Shown: one piece after another, positions 60,559 to 64,000 of the stretch
How positions within the stretch are numbered: position 1 is the first letter of the stretch
Layout of the letters: each line of letters starts with the position of its first letter
Assembly: GCF_016950255.1 (NCBI RefSeq)
Contig: NZ_JACGFN010000001.1
Coordinates: forward strand, 372,001-436,000
Source of the DNA: Pectobacterium brasiliense
GTDB lineage: Bacteria > Pseudomonadota > Gammaproteobacteria > Enterobacterales > Enterobacteriaceae
Direction of reading: 5' to 3'
DNA: 64,000 bases
Program-made: the position numbers and the translations under genes
Notes under the pieces: model-generated
What the model was told of the DNA's origin: nothing
The model's database searches: none
Seen by the model: the letters and a program-made list of their open reading frames with translations, nothing else

Positions 60559-60822
60559 GTGAACATATTAGAAGTGGTTTTTGTCTTGCTGATTGTGCTG
60601 CTGGCCGCGCTGGTCTGGTTTTTTGTTAATCGGGCGAGTGTCAGAGCGAATGAGCAAGTGAAATTGCTGCAGGAAATCGTAGAGCAGCAACGCCAGCAGT
60701 TAGCGTTATTGAAAAAATTGCTGCCCCAGAATGCAGAAAAAAGTGAGCCTGAGGCGCTTGCCGCTGAGCGCGATCGTGATGATGTTGAGTTAACGTTTAA
60801 AAGTGTCATCCCGGAACGTTAA
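60559..60822 (+). CDS. yebO: YebO family membrane protein
   Basis: This 87-residue protein has one membrane helix (VVFVLLIVLLAALVWFFV, about 5-23), followed by a coiled-coil-like segment (NEQVKLLQEIVEQQRQQLAL). It matches E. coli YebO, function unknown. The start is GTG with TGGAG upstream. In E. coli mgrB follows yebO, but no mgrB-like frame is seen here. Confidence 0.87.
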   Translation: MNILEVVFVLLIVLLAALVWFFVNRASVRANEQVKLLQEIVEQQRQQLALLKKLLPQNAEKSEPEALAAERDRDDVELTFKSVIPER

Positions 60823-60948
60823 TGGTTCAATCACTGTGTAACGCGTAAAACACCTATCCCTTTGCCTGCTTACGTCATCCTTCATCCTGATGGCGTAAGC
60901 AGGCATTGTTATAAATAAAGAAGGCTTTACAGGAAGCACAAAAACAAC

Positions 60949-62349
60949 ATGGCAAATGCTCAAAACAACATATCAAACGATCAACAGGAATTGGTTCTAA
61001 AACGAGGGTTAAAGAATCGACATATTCAACTGATTGCGCTGGGTGGCGCGATTGGTACCGGATTGTTTTTAGGGATATCGCAGACTATCCAAATGGCAGG
61101 GCCGTCCGTTTTATTGGGCTATGCGATTGCTGGGATGATTGCGTTTCTGATTATGCGGCAGTTGGGTGAGATGGTGGTGGAAGAGCCGGTAGCGGGTTCG
61201 TTTAGCCATTTTGCCTATAAGTACTGGGGCGATTTTGCGGGCTTTCTGGCTGGCTGGAACTACTGGGCGATGTTTATTCTGGTAGGGATGGCTGAACTGA
61301 CGGCCGTGGGGATTTATATTCAATACTGGTGGCCTGAAACGCCAACCTGGCTGTCCGCCGCGATATTCTTTGTGCTGATCAACCTTATCAATCTGGTTAA
61401 TGTGCGGATGTTTGGGGAAACGGAATTCTGGTTTGCCCTGATCAAAGTGCTTGCCATCGTTGGGATGATTGTCTTCGGCAGTTGGTTGCTGCTAAGTGGT
61501 AATGGCGGTGAAACGGCAACGGTGCGTAACTTATGGATCCATGGCGGATTCATGCCGAATGGCGCAAGCGGATTGATCATGGCGATGGCGGTGATCATGT
61601 TTTCATTCGGCGGTCTGGAATTGGTGGGTATTACCGCTGCCGAAGCGGCCGATCCGAAGCGTTCTATTCCGCAGGCGACCAATCAGGTGGTTTATCGCAT
61701 CCTGATTTTCTATATCGGTGCGCTGTCTATTTTGTTATCGCTTTATCCGTGGGGAAAGGTTGTCGATGGCGGGAGTCCATTTGTCCTGATTTTCCATGCG
61801 CTGAATAGCAACATAGTGGCAAACATACTTAATATCGTCGTGCTAACGGCCGCGTTATCGGTGTATAACAGCGGCGTGTACTGCAATAGCCGGATGCTTT
61901 ACGGTTTGGCAAAACAGGGAAATGCGCCGAAATCTCTCGCGAAGGTCAACGCGCGTGGTGTTCCCGTTCGTTCTATCGTGCTGTCAGCCTTAGCCACATC
62001 GTTCGGTGTGGCGATCAACTACCTGATGCCAGGCAAAGCCTTTGAACTGTTGATGGCGCTGGTGGTGTCGACGCTGGTGATTAACTGGATCATGATCTGC
62101 TTTGCGCACCTGCGCTTCCGTCAGGCGATGATAGAGAAGGGCATTGTTCCTGCGTTCAAAGCCTTCTGGTATCCGTGGGGTAACTACCTGTGCCTGGCGT
62201 TTCTGGCGGGGATTCTGGTGATTATGCTGCTGTCGCCAGGAATTCGCATTTCGGTCATCTTAATTCCGTTCTGGATTGCCGTTATTTGGCTTGGCTTCCG
62301 ATTATCCCGCAAAAATAATGCAGCGATGAAGTCGGTGCAGACACTGTAA
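60949..62349 (+). CDS. Amino acid permease, PheP-like
   Basis: This 466-residue APC-family transporter has 12 helices and is closest to E. coli PheP (LKRGLKNRHIQLIALGGAIG, GEMVVEEPVAGSF, FSFGGLELVGITAAEA, NWIMICFAHLRFR). It probably imports phenylalanine or another aromatic amino acid by proton symport. It lies between yebO and thrS, where E. coli has other genes. Substrate within the aromatic group is uncertain. Confidence 0.87.
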   Translation: MANAQNNISNDQQELVLKRGLKNRHIQLIALGGAIGTGLFLGISQTIQMAGPSVLLGYAIAGMIAFLIMRQLGEMVVEEPVAGSFSHFAYKYWGDFAGFLAGWNYWAMFILVGMAELTAVGIYIQYWWPETPTWLSAAIFFVLINLINLVNVRMFGETEFWFALIKVLAIVGMIVFGSWLLLSGNGGETATVRNLWIHGGFMPNGASGLIMAMAVIMFSFGGLELVGITAAEAADPKRSIPQATNQVVYRILIFYIGALSILLSLYPWGKVVDGGSPFVLIFHALNSNIVANILNIVVLTAALSVYNSGVYCNSRMLYGLAKQGNAPKSLAKVNARGVPVRSIVLSALATSFGVAINYLMPGKAFELLMALVVSTLVINWIMICFAHLRFRQAMIEKGIVPAFKAFWYPWGNYLCLAFLAGILVIMLLSPGIRISVILIPFWIAVIWLGFRLSRKNNAAMKSVQTL

Positions 62350-62358
62350 GCCCCATAG

Positions 62359-62388
62359 CCTGTTCATCACGATGCAAAGATGAACAGG
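62359..62388 (+). terminator. Hairpin after the permease gene
   Basis: CCTGTTCATC-N10-GATGAACAGG is a perfect 10-bp stem; the following sequence is not U-rich. Confidence 0.5.
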
Positions 62389-62560
62389 CCACCATCCGGC
62401 TTTAACACACCACTTATAAGGTGTATTATTGCCCCGACGTTATCCATGTCACGCTAATGCGCACCTTTAGTGTTCGCATCATGTGTATATATTTCACAGA
62501 GTAAAGAGAAATAGCATGGTTAACACTTTTGATTTTCAATTGATATACGATTTTTTGCAT

Positions 62561-62581
62561 GTGAGCTTTCGTGTGGCTCAC
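62561..62581 (+). promoter_or_regulatory. thrS translational operator hairpin
   Basis: GTGAGC-TTTCGTGTG-GCTCAC folds just before the ribosome site. The loop carries CGU, which mimics the tRNA-Thr anticodon. The E. coli thrS leader has the same loop and is bound by ThrRS to stop its own translation. Confidence 0.8.
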
Positions 62582-62603
62582 CACTGTAAATAAGGGAATT
62601 ATA

Positions 62604-64000
62604 ATGCCAGTTATCACCCTTCCTGATGGAAGTCAGCGTCATTACGACCACGCCGTTTCTCCCCTCGATGTTGCACTTGATATTGGTCCCGGTCTGGCAA
62701 AAGCCTGTATCGCAGGACGTGTCAATGGCGAGCTGGTTGATGCCAGCGATAAGATCGATACCGATGCGCAGTTAGCCATCATCACCGCTAAAGATGAAGC
62801 CGGTCTGGAAATTATTCGCCACTCCTGTGCGCACCTATTGGGCCATGCAGTTAAGCAACTGTGGCCAGATACCAAAATGGCGATTGGTCCTGTTATTGAT
62901 AACGGTTTTTACTATGACGTTGATATCGACCGTACCCTGACTCAGGAAGATATTGAGCTGCTCGAAAAACGTATGCATGAGCTTGCTGACACTGACTATG
63001 ATGTCATTAAGAAAAAAGTCAGTTGGCAAGAAGCGCGCGATGCGTTCGCTGCACGCGGTGAGACCTACAAAATGGCGATTCTGGATGAGAACATCAGTCG
63101 TGATGATCGTCCGGGTCTGTATCACCATGAAGAATACATCGATATGTGCCGTGGTCCGCACGTACCGAATATGCGTTTCTGCCACCATTTCAAATTGCAG
63201 AAAACGTCCGGCGCTTACTGGCGTGGCGACAGCAAAAACAAAATGCTGCAACGTATCTACGGCACCGCATGGGCAGATAAAAAGCAACTGGCTTCTTATT
63301 TGCAACGTCTTGAAGAAGCGTCTAAGCGCGACCACCGTAAGATCGGCAAACAGCTTGATCTGTACCATATGCAGGAAGAAGCGCCAGGTATGGTGTTCTG
63401 GCACAACGACGGCTGGACGATCTTCCGCGAGCTGGAAGCGTTTGTGCGCATGAAACTCAAGTCGTACCAGTATCAGGAAGTAAAAGGTCCATTCATGATG
63501 GACCGCGTGATGTGGGAAAAAACCGGTCACTGGGAAAACTATAAAGAAGCGATGTTCACGACGTCATCAGAAAACCGTGAATACTGCATCAAGCCAATGA
63601 ACTGCCCAGGCCACGTACAGATTTTCAATCAGGGATTGAAATCATACCGCGATCTGCCGCTGCGTATGGCTGAGTTCGGTAGCTGTCATCGTAATGAACC
63701 GTCAGGCTCTCTGCATGGCTTAATGCGTGTGCGCGGCTTCACTCAGGACGATGCGCACATCTTCTGTACGGAAGAGCAGGTTCGTGATGAAGTGAACAGC
63801 TGCATCAAGATGGTGTATGACATGTACAGCACCTTCGGTTTTGAAAAAATCGTGGTGAAACTGTCTACGCGTCCTGAAAAACGCATTGGTAGCGATGAGA
63901 TGTGGGATCGCGCTGAAGCCGATTTGGCGGCCGCGTTGACTGAAAATAATATCGAATTCGCCTATCAGCCGGGTGAAGGGGCGTTCTACGGCCCAAAAAT
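62604..64000 (+). CDS. thrS: Threonyl-tRNA synthetase, 3' partial
   Basis: The first 465 residues of about 642 are inside the window; the frame is open to the end. The TGS domain ([14 protein letters not shown]), the editing domain with [16 protein letters not shown] and its [10 protein letters not shown] motif, and the start of the class II catalytic core ([41 protein letters not shown] read in parts) are present. It charges tRNA-Thr. AAGGGAA precedes the ATG, and the leader hairpin suggests autoregulation. Confidence 0.97.
   Translation, partial: MPVITLPDGSQRHYDHAVSPLDVALDIGPGLAKACIAGRVNGELVDASDKIDTDAQLAIITAKDEAGLEIIRHSCAHLLGHAVKQLWPDTKMAIGPVIDNGFYYDVDIDRTLTQEDIELLEKRMHELADTDYDVIKKKVSWQEARDAFAARGETYKMAILDENISRDDRPGLYHHEEYIDMCRGPHVPNMRFCHHFKLQKTSGAYWRGDSKNKMLQRIYGTAWADKKQLASYLQRLEEASKRDHRKIGKQLDLYHMQEEAPGMVFWHNDGWTIFRELEAFVRMKLKSYQYQEVKGPFMMDRVMWEKTGHWENYKEAMFTTSSENREYCIKPMNCPGHVQIFNQGLKSYRDLPLRMAEFGSCHRNEPSGSLHGLMRVRGFTQDDAHIFCTEEQVRDEVNSCIKMVYDMYSTFGFEKIVVKLSTRPEKRIGSDEMWDRAEADLAAALTENNIEFAYQPGEGAFYGPK

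Overview
The window reads as chromosome from a soft-rot enterobacterium, most likely Pectobacterium. Most genes are close to full-length relatives of Escherichia coli proteins and sit in familiar enterobacterial blocks. The pectin-specific genes ogl and kdgR, the DNA-damage regulators rdgA and rdgB, and the phoP/phoQ pair (known as pehR/pehS in this group) point to a pectinolytic plant pathogen. No rRNA, tRNA, CRISPR array, insertion sequence or intact prophage was seen. All protein genes look intact except mepM and thrS, which are cut by the window edges.

Region 1 (1-27 kb) follows the E. coli 41-42 min region with deletions. It holds mepM, lpxM, pykA, hexR, zwf, eda, purT, ptrB, holE, ftnA, yebY, the small RNA SdsR, a cold-shock gene, yebW, rsmF, letB-letA, msrC, proQ and prc. 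The edd gene is absent between zwf and eda, so eda probably serves mainly pectin/KDG catabolism. A 73-bp unit is repeated in tandem after eda, and one more copy lies after kdgR at 60.35 kb. Inserted accessory genes are a secreted cupin, a hydroxycarboxylate dehydrogenase, an extensin-like protein and two very small proteins.

Region 2 (27-45 kb) holds an AraC-type regulator, a PEBP-like protein, then a block equivalent to E. coli 25 min: potABCD, pepT, roxA, phoPQ, purB, hflD, mnmA, nudJ, rluE, icd and yccM. PhoP has a textbook PhoP box and -10 element of its own. The PhoQ sensor lacks the acidic cluster found in E. coli.

Region 3 (45-57 kb) is the accessory and regulatory part. It has rdgB and rdgA with shared operator half-sites, a small DUF1883-like protein, a GAF-PAS-GGDEF-EAL protein, and the pyruvate-sensing pair pyrS-pyrR (ypdA-ypdB). 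Next to that pair is a YhjX-like transporter gene preceded by a near-perfect PyrR direct repeat. An orphan UgpB-like binding protein follows, with a glycerophosphodiester phosphodiesterase.

Region 4 (56.9-64 kb) resumes the E. coli prc-htpX-kdgR-yebO order with htpX, then ogl (which has a KdgR box), kdgR, yebO, a PheP-like permease and thrS with its tRNA-mimic leader hairpin. Regions 2 and 3 therefore lie between prc and htpX, which are neighbours in E. coli. Regulatory sites that can be read directly are HexR (zwf), PurR (purT), PhoP (phoP), KdgR (ogl), PyrR (yhjX-like), RdgA-type operators, and weaker Fur-, FNR- and PhoB-like sites.
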